Source: Aquitalea aquatilis
Lineage (GTDB): Bacteria > Pseudomonadota > Gammaproteobacteria > Burkholderiales > Chromobacteriaceae
Direction: 5' to 3'
Length of the DNA: 64,000 bases
Assembly (NCBI RefSeq): GCF_005155025.1
Contig: NZ_CP039731.1
Location: 4,278,001 to 4,342,000, forward strand
The position numbers and the translations under genes are program-made. Position 1 is the stretch's first letter. Each line of letters opens with the position of its first letter. Below, piece by piece: positions 43,485 to 51,645 of the stretch. Below the pieces are notes generated by a model. That model was not told the DNA's origin. It saw nothing but the letters and a program-made list of their open reading frames with translations, and made no database searches.

Positions 43485-43972
43485 TGTTCTTCCTTTCTTG
43501 CCAAGCCGGCGTCTTCCAGCTGGATCTTGAGTTGTTGTGTGCGCACGAAGCTCTTCACCTCGTACACGTCCATTCCCATGTAAGCCCGGCGCGTAAGGTC
43601 AACCACCGCACGGCCGGCGGCGATCTCCTCCTTGGCCAGATACTCGGCACGCTCTAGCTTGCCCATCAGCACCCGCACCGGGCCGGTGTCGATATCGAGC
43701 CGGTAATGCAGCGCCAGGCGCTGCCAGAGCTCGCACCAGCCCAGCATCGCAGGTACCAGCGCGTACCAGGTCGAATCCTCGAAGTCCTTGAACACCACCA
43801 CGTCGTCGATTACGTAGATCTCGCCGGCATCCAGGCAGTCGAGCATGTGGTCGATCGGCGCGAAACAGCGGTGCACCTCGACCAGACTCGGGCGGTTCGG
43901 CCCGGTGTAGCGGCGCCGGGGCGGCGGTACCGGCTTGGCCCGGACAACCTCTCTACGCTGCGCGCGGTTCAT
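43481..43972 (-). CDS. hypothetical prophage protein
   Basis: The 163-residue protein begins MNRAQRREVVRAKPVPPPRRR, a basic proline-rich start, then has a mixed globular region (IYVIDDVVVFKDFEDSTWYALVPAMLGWCELW) and a helical C terminus. I do not recognise a family. ATG at 43972 overlaps the ASCH gene stop by 4 bp, which decides this start over an upstream one. Confidence 0.75.
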   Translation of the reverse strand: MNRAQRREVVRAKPVPPPRRRYTGPNRPSLVEVHRCFAPIDHMLDCLDAGEIYVIDDVVVFKDFEDSTWYALVPAMLGWCELWQRLALHYRLDIDTGPVRVLMGKLERAEYLAKEEIAAGRAVVDLTRRAYMGMDVYEVKSFVRTQQLKIQLEDAGLARKEEQ

Positions 43973-44634
43973 ACCTCGATCCTCCGGAACTCCACCACCC
44001 ACACCCACGGATTGGCATTCCAGCAGCTGTTACCTTCCCAGCCGTTGATCTTCGTCCATAGCATCGAATACAGCTCTTCCGGGCAGTACCAGTTGCTGCT
44101 GTTGTGGAGCTCTGCCTCGCACGACTTCACCCCTTCGGCCAAGGCATCAGCCTCACTGATGTCCTGCAGGCGCTCGACGCGAACGCTGGTGATTTCCAGC
44201 AAGATGCGGCTGGCCCAGCGCGGCATGTGGATAGACGGTCGCCAGCCGTGCTGAAACGGCTTCGGTGCCATGCCGGCGGCTCGCTCTGCAGGGAAAAGGC
44301 GGTGCATCTCCGTCCATGACTGGTTCTTGCTGGCGGCGTAGACGACGGTGGCCAGGTCGGTGGCGAGTCCGTGAAGCTGCCAACTCTCCCGAACCCACAG
44401 CCGGTCGCCGGGCTGGCCGTACGGGCACGCCTTCAAGACGTGCGCCGGGTGAGAGCGATCAGAGTTCCACCAGTATTGCTTCCGGCCATGCTGTACATAC
44501 TGAAGGCCATGGCCGCCCGGGTAAGGCTTCGGATCGAATTGCGGCTTTACAATCCGCCGCGTCTGGGTCTTCTCTCCGGCCAGCAGGGCGCGCACCATCG
44601 ACGCGCTGAACAGTATCGGGCGTTCTTTAGTCAT
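43969..44634 (-). CDS. ASCH/PUA-like domain prophage protein
   Basis: The 221-residue protein starts MTKERPILFSASMVRALLAGEKTQTRRI, the typical opening of phage proteins with an ASCH-type (PUA-like) fold, and contains GDRLWVRESW. ASCH domains bind RNA or modified bases, but the role in phages is not established. ATG at 44632-44634 overlaps the upstream stop in ATGACTAA. It lies next to the DUF5131 gene, a frequent phage neighbour. Confidence 0.82.
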   Translation of the reverse strand: MTKERPILFSASMVRALLAGEKTQTRRIVKPQFDPKPYPGGHGLQYVQHGRKQYWWNSDRSHPAHVLKACPYGQPGDRLWVRESWQLHGLATDLATVVYAASKNQSWTEMHRLFPAERAAGMAPKPFQHGWRPSIHMPRWASRILLEITSVRVERLQDISEADALAEGVKSCEAELHNSSNWYCPEELYSMLWTKINGWEGNSCWNANPWVWVVEFRRIEV

Positions 44635-44836
44635 GGCACGCCTCATCAGGATCACGCATGCCGGACATCACGGCAGCTTGGTAGCGGGTGTAGCCTTCCT
44701 CGCAGTAGGCACGGTAACGCTCAAAGTCGCGGCGGCCGTTTTCCCAGCCGTGCATGTAGTAAGGCTGGTCGCGGAGCTCCGGATTCGGCTGCTTGCCGGC
44801 GTGGGCGTCGTCGACTCCCTTGTTGTACAGATTCAT
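44627..44836 (-). CDS. small hypothetical prophage protein
   Basis: The 69-residue acidic protein (MNLYNKGVDDAHAGKQPNPE, then a charged helical region with many aromatic residues) has no function I can name. It sits in the overlap chain between DUF5131 and the ASCH gene: its start overlaps the upstream stop by 4 bp and its stop overlaps the next start. Confidence 0.72.
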   Translation of the reverse strand: MNLYNKGVDDAHAGKQPNPELRDQPYYMHGWENGRRDFERYRAYCEEGYTRYQAAVMSGMRDPDEACHD

Positions 44837-45831
44837 GCTTTCACCTCCGGATATTCATTCCACTCACGACCACCGAGCAAACGGCCAGCACTGCGCTTGC
44901 CGACCTTTACCACCGTCAGCACGTCGGCGTTTTCGTCTTTGGGCAAGTCTTCACCCCAGAAGCTGCCATCGCTGCGGATGTGGCGAACCTCGCCTTTGAC
45001 GGTGCCGAATGCCGGCTGGCCGGCGCTCACCCACTCGCCCCACTGCTTGAACAGGAAAGGAACGCCGGATTGGGCGCAATGGTCCTTGAGCCGGTACGCC
45101 CAATCCGGATGCATCGGCCGGGCCTTCGGGCCACTCTCGCCTCCAACTACGACCCAATCAACGCCGGTGTCATTGAAAAAATCGGCGCGGTGCTCGAACA
45201 TCGGCATCAGATCCACCGGACCAAGCAGAGGCTCGGCGCTGATCCAGCGCACCGCCGCCGGAGTCTGCAGCAGCAGCGGGATGCGCTCGTCCGCGGTGGC
45301 CTGGTCTTCAACGCTCACGCCCAGCCAGACGTTTGCATAGGGGAATGCCGGGCCGCAGTTGTCGTAGCCGCCGCGGCCGGCTTTGGCCGGTTTCCAGTCG
45401 ATACCTTCCGGCATATGCTCGGAAATACGGTCATCGTCGAAGCACGCCGCTCCATCAGCAACCCACTGGAAAAACTCGACCATGCGTTCCGGTCGCTTGG
45501 TCAGCACCTGATAGGTGTGCCGTGTGGTGACGCTCATCACAGCAAACACTGCAGCAATGAACTCAAACGGCACATCGGGGTGGAACAGATCCGACATGCT
45601 ATTGACGAAGATCCGGCGTGGCCGGCTCCAGCGCATTGGCTGGTCCAAGCGCTCCGGGTGGCACATCACGTCGGTGAACTCGCGGCCGTGATAGACCGTG
45701 TTCGGCATGGCCGACAGGCGCTTCCAGTCGCGCAGCGCGTAGCAGTGCTTGCAGCCCTGGGAAACCTTGGCGCAACCGGTGACCGGGTTCCAGGTGGCGT
45801 CAGTCCATTCGATTCCGGTTTTGTCGCTCAT
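44833..45831 (-). CDS. phage Gp37/Gp68-family protein (DUF5131)
   Basis: The 332-residue protein starts MSDKTGIEWTDATWNPVTGC and contains CAKVSQGCKHCYA, whose cysteines recall a radical-SAM-like iron-sulfur site. FVNSMSDLFH and VGGESGPKARPMHPDW follow. These are the signatures of the phage Gp37/Gp68 family, whose reaction is unknown. A longer frame from 45942 is rejected because ATG at 45831 overlaps the upstream stop in ATGA. Confidence 0.88.
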   Translation of the reverse strand: MSDKTGIEWTDATWNPVTGCAKVSQGCKHCYALRDWKRLSAMPNTVYHGREFTDVMCHPERLDQPMRWSRPRRIFVNSMSDLFHPDVPFEFIAAVFAVMSVTTRHTYQVLTKRPERMVEFFQWVADGAACFDDDRISEHMPEGIDWKPAKAGRGGYDNCGPAFPYANVWLGVSVEDQATADERIPLLLQTPAAVRWISAEPLLGPVDLMPMFEHRADFFNDTGVDWVVVGGESGPKARPMHPDWAYRLKDHCAQSGVPFLFKQWGEWVSAGQPAFGTVKGEVRHIRSDGSFWGEDLPKDENADVLTVVKVGKRSAGRLLGGREWNEYPEVKA

Positions 45832-47648
45832 GCTGCTTTCCTTTCCTCTGCACGGGCCACGGCCACCACTTCGCCGTTTTCGATCCAGAACGACTGCATG
45901 GTGTCGGGCAGCTTGGTCGGGACTTCCTTGAGGGTGCCGCACACCACAGCGCTGTCCAGGTCGCCGCCGTAGGCCAGTTCATCCAGTAGGCCCAGCATGT
46001 CCTTGCGGCCGGCCATATCCAGCACGTCGAAGCGGTCCAGCACCACAAGCCTGAGGCCCGACAGGTTGGCCACCACCAGCGCCAGCAGGCAGTCAGTGCG
46101 CCACTGCTCAGACTCGGACAGCAGGCCGTACACGCGGCCGTCGGCGGTGATGTCCATGTCGTGGCTGATCTGTACGCGCGCCCAGCCGGCCAACTTGGCG
46201 TATTCGAACAGCAGGTCATTCACCGGGCGCAGGGCGTCGGCCAGGATCTCGCCCGGGATGCCATCCGGCGCCAAGGCGTCGGCGATCAGGCTCCAGGCCA
46301 GCACGTCGGCGTGGTGCTTACCGGCTTCCTTGGTTTTCTTGGCAGCCTCGGCCGCAGCGCGCTGGCTGGCGCGGTGGCCTTCCAGATCGGCTGCCAGCTT
46401 CTTCTGGCTAGCCTGCAGGGTGTTGATGCGCTCTGCCGCTGCGGCTACCTGGGCGTCGGTGACGGTCTCGCCGCCCTCTTCCTCCTGCAGGACCTTCAGT
46501 TGTGCGGCAGCATCCTGCGCCTGCTTGAGGTCGCGGTGGTCGTTGGCCACGGCGCGTTCCATCATGCCCAGCGAGCGCTGCAGTTCAGGCAGGTGGGCGA
46601 GGTCTTCCGGACTGGCTGGCTTACCCTCTTCATTCAGGCTACCGTGCGCGTCCTCGTAGAGGTCCAGCGCATTGCAGGCGTTGACGTAGACAGGCCGGTC
46701 GCTGCCCAGCGGCTGCTTCTCGTTCACCATGCCGTTCAGTGCTCTGGCCAGGTCGTGCACCAGCCCCGTGCGAGGAGCCGGGCCGGCGGAGATGGCCGCC
46801 ACCTGATCCTTCACGTTGGCCAGATCCTGCTCATCGACCACCAGCCGCTTTTCGATGCTGGCCAACTTGCCGGCCTGCTCGGTCAGCTGGGCGATCTTGG
46901 CGGCGCGGCCACCGGATGCCTGGTGCTGAGCCTTCAGGGTGCCGAGGTTCTGCTGTGCCTGTGCAATCTCACCATTGACGACATCGAGGTCGTGCTCGGC
47001 CTGCAGGATGGCTTCCTCGGCCACCACCGGCTTGTCGGCCTTCCAGCCCTCGGCCTTCTTCTCGCCGTAGGTCTCGCCGGTCACGGCGCGCCAGGCGCCT
47101 TTCGCCTCGGTGGCGCGGGTTTTGGCATCCTTCTCAGCGGACGGGAAACCGGCGCGCAGCAGCGGCAGCACCGCATCGACCTTGACCGGATCGGCGCCAC
47201 GGGCGGCCAGGCGCTTTTGCACCTCTTCAGCGCTGGCACGGCAGCCGGTCAGGGTGAACAACACGCTGCGGCGGTCGTCGGCTGCAGCCGCGGCGAAGCG
47301 TTCCGGCGACAGGACGTACTGCAGCGCTGCGCGCGCCTTCTCCGGATCCTCGATCTGCTTGCCGAAGAACTTGGTCTCGCCATCCGGCAGGGTCGTCTCG
47401 GTGCGGCGGCCGTCGGCCAGCTCGACGGAGATCGAAGCGGCCTTCTGGCCCTCGGCCACCATCTGCAGGTAATCCTTCTTCTTGCTCACGCGGGTGGGTT
47501 CACCGCTGAGAGCCATCACAACAGCATCGCGCAGCGAAGACTTGCCCGCGCCGTTCTTGCCGCTGACCAGGGCAACCGGGGCATGCAGCTGCATGTCAGC
47601 GTTGCGCAGGGACTGGAAATTGCTGATCTTGATCGATTGGAGTTTCAT
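45828..47648 (-). CDS. SbcC/RecN-like SMC-type ATPase
   Basis: The 606-residue protein has Walker A GKNGAGKSS (residues 30-38) after MKLQSIKISNFQSLRNADM. A long coiled coil (about 200-440) separates it from the C-terminal half with a signature-like SESEQWR and Walker B LRLVVLDRFDVLD. This is the architecture of SbcC/Rad50-type ATPases, but the window has no SbcD/Mre11-type nuclease gene. It may work with the phage exonuclease or manage DNA ends during recombination. Overlaps of 4 bp join it to both neighbours. Confidence 0.88.
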   Translation of the reverse strand: MKLQSIKISNFQSLRNADMQLHAPVALVSGKNGAGKSSLRDAVVMALSGEPTRVSKKKDYLQMVAEGQKAASISVELADGRRTETTLPDGETKFFGKQIEDPEKARAALQYVLSPERFAAAAADDRRSVLFTLTGCRASAEEVQKRLAARGADPVKVDAVLPLLRAGFPSAEKDAKTRATEAKGAWRAVTGETYGEKKAEGWKADKPVVAEEAILQAEHDLDVVNGEIAQAQQNLGTLKAQHQASGGRAAKIAQLTEQAGKLASIEKRLVVDEQDLANVKDQVAAISAGPAPRTGLVHDLARALNGMVNEKQPLGSDRPVYVNACNALDLYEDAHGSLNEEGKPASPEDLAHLPELQRSLGMMERAVANDHRDLKQAQDAAAQLKVLQEEEGGETVTDAQVAAAAERINTLQASQKKLAADLEGHRASQRAAAEAAKKTKEAGKHHADVLAWSLIADALAPDGIPGEILADALRPVNDLLFEYAKLAGWARVQISHDMDITADGRVYGLLSESEQWRTDCLLALVVANLSGLRLVVLDRFDVLDMAGRKDMLGLLDELAYGGDLDSAVVCGTLKEVPTKLPDTMQSFWIENGEVVAVARAEERKAA

Positions 47649-48151
47649 GCTGCTTGCTCCCGTACCAGTTGAATGACGTTCTCGCGGGAAGCGACCGGCA
47701 GGCGTGCAACCTGCAGGGCGGCTTCCAGCTCGTCGATGCGGCGGTTTGCTTTGTCGAGCGCCTGTTCCAACATGCCGGCGCTCTCGGCCTGGGCAGCCAG
47801 GGCGATGTTCTGACTCCCGAGCTCGAGCAGTTGCTTGCGCAGGTTTTCGTTGCGGAGCTCGAGCGCGGTGTAGTCGTCAGGTTTGCTGAGGACGCCGATC
47901 TGGTCCTTGAGCTGACGAACCTCCACCAGCAGGCCATGCCGCTCATTGCCAAGCCGATTGACGGCGCTTTCGTAGTCACGGCACAGCGACTCAACAGCCG
48001 TATAGCGAGTCTTGAGCAGATCATGCGCAGCGCGCAGCCGGTCATGGCTAGCGGCATGCTCGCGCAGCTGGGCGTTTTCCTGCTCAAGCTTGGTGATGGT
48101 CATCTCGGCGATGGCGACCAGCAGGAGGAGATTGATAGCGTTGGTTTTCAT
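47645..48151 (-). CDS. coiled-coil prophage protein
   Basis: The 168-residue protein has a short hydrophobic start (INLLLLVAIAEM) and then a nearly continuous coiled coil (TKLEQENAQLREHAASHDRL onward). The hydrophobic stretch may be an anchor. It is too short to be certain. It overlaps the SMC-type ATPase gene by 4 bp, so the two may act together. No family is recognised. Confidence 0.75.
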   Translation of the reverse strand: MKTNAINLLLLVAIAEMTITKLEQENAQLREHAASHDRLRAAHDLLKTRYTAVESLCRDYESAVNRLGNERHGLLVEVRQLKDQIGVLSKPDDYTALELRNENLRKQLLELGSQNIALAAQAESAGMLEQALDKANRRIDELEAALQVARLPVASRENVIQLVREQAA

Positions 48152-48162
48152 CGGGTCATTCC

Positions 48163-48843
48163 TTATCGGGTGGTCAGCACTTCACGGCTGCCATTGCTTT
48201 GCATGGGGGAGACAATGCCGACCTGCTCCATTCCTTCGATCAGGCGGGCTGCGCGGTTGTAGCCGATGCGCAGCTGACGCTGTACGGAGGAGATCGACGC
48301 CCTGCCGCTCTGCATGACGCTTTTGCAGGCCTCGTCGAACAGCGGGTCATCCTGGCCACCGCCTTCGGTCAGTGCCGTGGTGAAGGTCACGCTGGGGGCC
48401 GACTCTTCAGCGCCGAACAGATCCGGCTGGGCGGCCACATACACGTCGACCTCTTCCTGCAGCAGCTCGGCCAGCGTGGCGCATTCGTCCTTCATCGGCT
48501 GGAAGCTGCACTGCCAGGTCAGCCAGAGCTGATTGCCGTCGAGCGGCTCGATCTGGAATTTGCTGACGCGCACGCCATGGAAGCGGCAACCGGCAATCAC
48601 CAGTTCGCAGTCCTGCACCTCGTGCTTGTACTTCAGCGGCTCCATCATCTGGTTGCGGACGGCACCGGTACCGGGCAGGTACAGGAAGCTCTCCAGCTGC
48701 TCGTCGAAGAACACCAGGGCGGCACTTCCTGTTTTCGCCGTCAATTTGAGGTCCAGAGCGAGGGTCTTGTCCTCGTCCGGACCTTCCTTCCGAGCATTGA
48801 AGTGCTTGATCTCGGCTTTGCCTTGGAAGTTGAACAAGGACAT
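48163..48843 (-). CDS. phage protein with C-terminal FtsK gamma (KOPS-reading) domain
   Basis: The 226-residue protein has an unrecognised N-terminal domain ([20 protein letters not shown] onward) and, over residues 166-223, a winged helix almost identical to the FtsK gamma domain. The segments [38 protein letters not shown] and NGSREVL include the residues that read KOPS DNA. No motor domain is present. It sits beside recT, so it may target recombination or chromosome-orienting sequences. The role is inferred. Confidence 0.88.
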   Translation of the reverse strand: MSLFNFQGKAEIKHFNARKEGPDEDKTLALDLKLTAKTGSAALVFFDEQLESFLYLPGTGAVRNQMMEPLKYKHEVQDCELVIAGCRFHGVRVSKFQIEPLDGNQLWLTWQCSFQPMKDECATLAELLQEEVDVYVAAQPDLFGAEESAPSVTFTTALTEGGGQDDPLFDEACKSVMQSGRASISSVQRQLRIGYNRAARLIEGMEQVGIVSPMQSNGSREVLTTR

Positions 48844-48846
48844 GGC

Positions 48847-49923
48847 TTACTCCATGTCGGCCAGGTCGCGCTGACGACGCTGGCGGCCCTGCGGTTGCTG
48901 CTGGTTGGCGATGGTCTGCTCGACGATCTTGGCGTCGTGGTCCGACAGGCTGCGGGCGATGTCGCGGGCCATGTCCAAGTCGCCAGCCTTCACGAAGCCC
49001 AGGGCATCTTCCAGGCCGAACATAGATTCCTGCCCGCCCTGCTCTTGCTGCTGCAGGACTTCGCCGGTTTCGAGGTCAACGTCCGGCGGCGGTGCCTGCT
49101 CGGCGCTTCCGGTACCGGCATCGTCCTGGCCAGGCTGCGGCGCGTCGTCATCGACCACGCTGTATTCGCCGGTCAGGATGGCCGCGTTGTCCTGCGTCTG
49201 GCCGGCGTCGGCACGCTCATCCAGCCCGACCGCCTGCTGCAGCTCGATCGACACCGGCAGGTACTTGAACAGGCGACGGATAACCGTCTTCTTGGCCATC
49301 TCGTCGAAGTGCGACACCCACGGGCCGTTGTTGCCGGCTTTGCTCTGCGCACGCACCTTCTCCACTTCCAGGCGGCTCATGACTTCGAACTGGATGCCGC
49401 CATCCTTGAGGCGTGCCACGGCGTAGACGTGGGTCAGCGGGCCGGGCTCGCCGTTTTCGCAGGGGACGTGCTGCAGGTCTTCATGCAGCCCGTACTGGTA
49501 GCTGAACTTGTCGTTCTGGTAGACCGCGCGTGCGGCCAGGCTGACGATCTGACCGGAGCGGCGCGCCAGGTCGATCATGCCGCGATAGCCGACGATGAAC
49601 TGCACCTCGGTGATACCCTTGCGGCGGTTCTCGAACGGCAGCAGGTAGGCGTGGCCGAGTGCACCGCCCGGCTCCAGGCCGAGCTGGGCGCACTGCATGA
49701 TGGCGCCGAGGAAAGAGGTCTGCTCGCAACGAGCCAGCGCCGGCACCTTGCGGATCTCGGTCAGCGCGATGCGTGCCAGGCGGTCGGACGTCATGTGCTT
49801 CGGCAGGGCCAGCGCCATCTGCGCCTTGATCTTCGGATCGGACATCAGCGCAGCGATGGTCTGCGGCTTGTTGCTGGTGGCTACTTGGCCGGTAGCGGCG
49901 GCTTTGAGGGCTTGAGTGCTCAT
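48847..49923 (-). CDS. recT: RecT-family single-strand annealing protein
   Basis: The 358-residue protein contains the RecT core (ALTEIRKVPALARCEQTSFLG, AQLGLEPGGALGHAYLLPF, FIVGYRGMIDLARRSG and the MAKKTVIRRLFKYLP segment). An acidic, glutamine-rich C-terminal tail follows. It anneals complementary strands after the 5'-3' exonuclease acts. AAGGAC precedes the ATG. The exonuclease gene lies 10 bp upstream. Confidence 0.95.
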   Translation of the reverse strand: MSTQALKAAATGQVATSNKPQTIAALMSDPKIKAQMALALPKHMTSDRLARIALTEIRKVPALARCEQTSFLGAIMQCAQLGLEPGGALGHAYLLPFENRRKGITEVQFIVGYRGMIDLARRSGQIVSLAARAVYQNDKFSYQYGLHEDLQHVPCENGEPGPLTHVYAVARLKDGGIQFEVMSRLEVEKVRAQSKAGNNGPWVSHFDEMAKKTVIRRLFKYLPVSIELQQAVGLDERADAGQTQDNAAILTGEYSVVDDDAPQPGQDDAGTGSAEQAPPPDVDLETGEVLQQQEQGGQESMFGLEDALGFVKAGDLDMARDIARSLSDHDAKIVEQTIANQQQPQGRQRRQRDLADME

Positions 49924-49933
49924 GGTCTGGTCC

Positions 49934-50839
49934 TTACTTGATGCGGAGTACGCGGCTCACAGAGGCCTTGCGGAATTCTTCATACAGGGCCGGGTGGGCC
50001 ACTTCGAAAGCCTTGGTATCAAAGCGGCGGGTGGTCTGACTCTTCCAGGTCAGCACCGGGCGGCCCATCACCGTCAGGGCGGTGTTGTCCTGCATGAAGA
50101 GCTTGATGCGCTCTTCCTGAACCTCGATTTCGCTCTCCAGGCGCTTCACATTGCCCTTGAGGTCACGCAGCAGGTTGAAGGCGTCCAGCACCTTCACGTC
50201 GGCCTCGATGCTGGTTCCTGCGTCACGCTCGAATAGGCGCAGGATGTCGCTCACTGCCGTGGCTGGCGGCGGGTCGAGGTTGGTGATGCGGTCCCAGAAG
50301 GCCAGTTCCTGCTCGCGGATCGCCGCGATGGTTTCTTCGTCGCGGTCGACCTGGTACACGCGGAAGTCGTCACCGCCGATCAGTACGCCGAACACCGTGC
50401 GCTGCTTACCGGTCACCATCAGGCCGTGCATGGCCTGGGCGGTGTAGTGCACCGGGATGGCATCGGTCTGTTCCTCACCCCATTCCTTGGCCTTGAACGG
50501 GCTCACGGTCTTGATCTCGATGTTCTCGCCGCTGGCGGCCTCGGCATCGATCTCGGCAGCGATGAAGTCGTATTCCGGGTCGAGATAGCGGCAGCCGCGG
50601 CGGACGATCTCCAGGCCCGTTTCCTCGGCCAGCAGGTCGATCACGTACGGTTCCATGCGCTGGCCACGGGTCAACACCTTCTGACGCATCGGGTCGAGCG
50701 GTTCGGCGCGCGGCTGGACCTTGTCCAGGTAGACGTCCAGCGGCGTGCGCCAGGGGGAGATCCCGAGGATCCCGGCGACATCGCTACCACCGAGGTACTT
50801 GGTGCGCTCAAGCTGGCCAACATTGATAGGGGCATTCAT
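49934..50839 (-). CDS. YqaJ/RecE-like phage exonuclease
   Basis: The 301-residue nuclease has GGSDVAGILGISPWRTPLDVYLDK near the N terminus, then RGQRMEPYVIDLLAEE. The PD-(D/E)XK-type core follows in AAEIDAEAASGENIEIKTVS, with catalytic D, E and K. It should resect 5' strands to load RecT. A coiled-coil region (about 225-255) precedes the C terminus. AAGGAATT is the ribosome site. Confidence 0.92.
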   Translation of the reverse strand: MNAPINVGQLERTKYLGGSDVAGILGISPWRTPLDVYLDKVQPRAEPLDPMRQKVLTRGQRMEPYVIDLLAEETGLEIVRRGCRYLDPEYDFIAAEIDAEAASGENIEIKTVSPFKAKEWGEEQTDAIPVHYTAQAMHGLMVTGKQRTVFGVLIGGDDFRVYQVDRDEETIAAIREQELAFWDRITNLDPPPATAVSDILRLFERDAGTSIEADVKVLDAFNLLRDLKGNVKRLESEIEVQEERIKLFMQDNTALTVMGRPVLTWKSQTTRRFDTKAFEVAHPALYEEFRKASVSRVLRIK

Positions 50840-50850
50840 CGCAATTCCTT

Positions 50851-51033
50851 TCAGTAGGGGTCAGTGCCGATCAACTCGCGCAGCTGGCGGCGCTGCTCAG
50901 CGTCGTCCTTGCGCTTCTTCAAATCAGCGGAAACGGGTTTGGTTTTGAACTGCACGCCGCGCATCACGGTGCGGCTGCGGGCTTCTGCGGTGACGGCGAT
51001 CCAGTCGCGCATCTGGGTGTCGTGGCCGATCAC
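50851..51033 (-). CDS. small basic prophage protein
   Basis: The 60-residue product starts at GTG 51033 (VIGHDTQMRDWIAVTAEARSR) and has a charged C-terminal helix (SADLKKRKDDAEQRRQLREL). The GTG overlaps the upstream stop in GTGA, which fixes the start. A longer frame would overlap its neighbour heavily and reads as low-complexity sequence. No family is recognised. Confidence 0.68.
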   Translation of the reverse strand: MIGHDTQMRDWIAVTAEARSRTVMRGVQFKTKPVSADLKKRKDDAEQRRQLRELIGTDPY

Positions 51034-51374
51034 GCTGCTTCCTTCTGCATCTGCGCCTCGGCGGCGGTGTCGATCCACTGGCGGGCGAACTCGGCCAGCG
51101 CCGGATAGCGGCGGCAGAAAGCCGGATCGCGCTCGAACGCCCCGCACAGCACTTCCTTGCCGACGAAGGCGTGAAACTCGGCGACCGCCTCGGCCGGCGT
51201 GCCCGGGCCGTACAGCGCTTCGGTGAAGCCTTCGGCCAGCTCGTCGCGGCGGTCGTCGAGCATCAGGTCGGCCGTACAGGCGATGCCGCTGGCGCGGTTG
51301 TCGGCCCGCTCTTCCGCCTTGAGGTAGTGGTGCAGGTCGTGGGTGACCGCACAGGAAATTTTCGACAGGCTCAT
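51030..51374 (-). CDS. hypothetical prophage protein (MSLS module, copy 1)
   Basis: The 114-residue protein starts MSLSKISCAVTHDLHHYLKA and is otherwise acidic and helical, with no recognised motif. It overlaps the tiny membrane-protein gene upstream by 4 bp. A second such pair (a tiny membrane protein followed by an MSLSQLS protein) occurs at 53057-53445. Confidence 0.72.
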   Translation of the reverse strand: MSLSKISCAVTHDLHHYLKAEERADNRASGIACTADLMLDDRRDELAEGFTEALYGPGTPAEAVAEFHAFVGKEVLCGAFERDPAFCRRYPALAEFARQWIDTAAEAQMQKEAA

Positions 51375-51469
51375 TGCAGCTGCTCCAGTGCTTGGGCTAT
51401 GCCCATGAGGGTGAAGAAGGCGGCCACAGCCAGCAGGGCGCCGACGGTGCGAATCAGGAACGCTTTCAC
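51371..51469 (-). CDS. tiny membrane protein (32 residues)
   Basis: This small reading frame starts with GTG at 51469 overlapping the upstream stop (GTGA) and ends overlapping the next ATG. It encodes VKAFLIRTVGALLAVAAF and then TLMGIAQALEQLQ. One membrane helix fills almost the whole protein. It closely parallels the 31-residue protein at 53350-53445 in length and in its C-terminal LEQL. The operon packing and the parallel support it being real. Confidence 0.62.
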   Translation of the reverse strand: MKAFLIRTVGALLAVAAFFTLMGIAQALEQLQ

Positions 51470-51645
51470 GCGCTCACCTGCTTGGTGGTGGAAGTGACGA
51501 GGCGCAGGGCCGGGACCAGGCGAACGACCATGCTGCGGCGGTCACGTTTGGCGATGCGGCCGGTGGCTTCTTCGACGGCCTGGATCTTGTCCGGCGAGCT
51601 GGCGCGTACCGTCACGGACGGCTTGAGTGCGAAAGGTGCGTTCAT
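51466..51645 (-). CDS. small basic prophage protein
   Basis: The 59-residue product (MNAPFALKPSVTVRASSPDK, then EATGRIAKRDRRSMVVRLVP) begins at ATG 51645, which overlaps the LRR gene stop, and ends in a GTGA overlap with the next gene. It is basic and has no recognised domain. Confidence 0.65.
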   Translation of the reverse strand: MNAPFALKPSVTVRASSPDKIQAVEEATGRIAKRDRRSMVVRLVPALRLVTSTTKQVSA

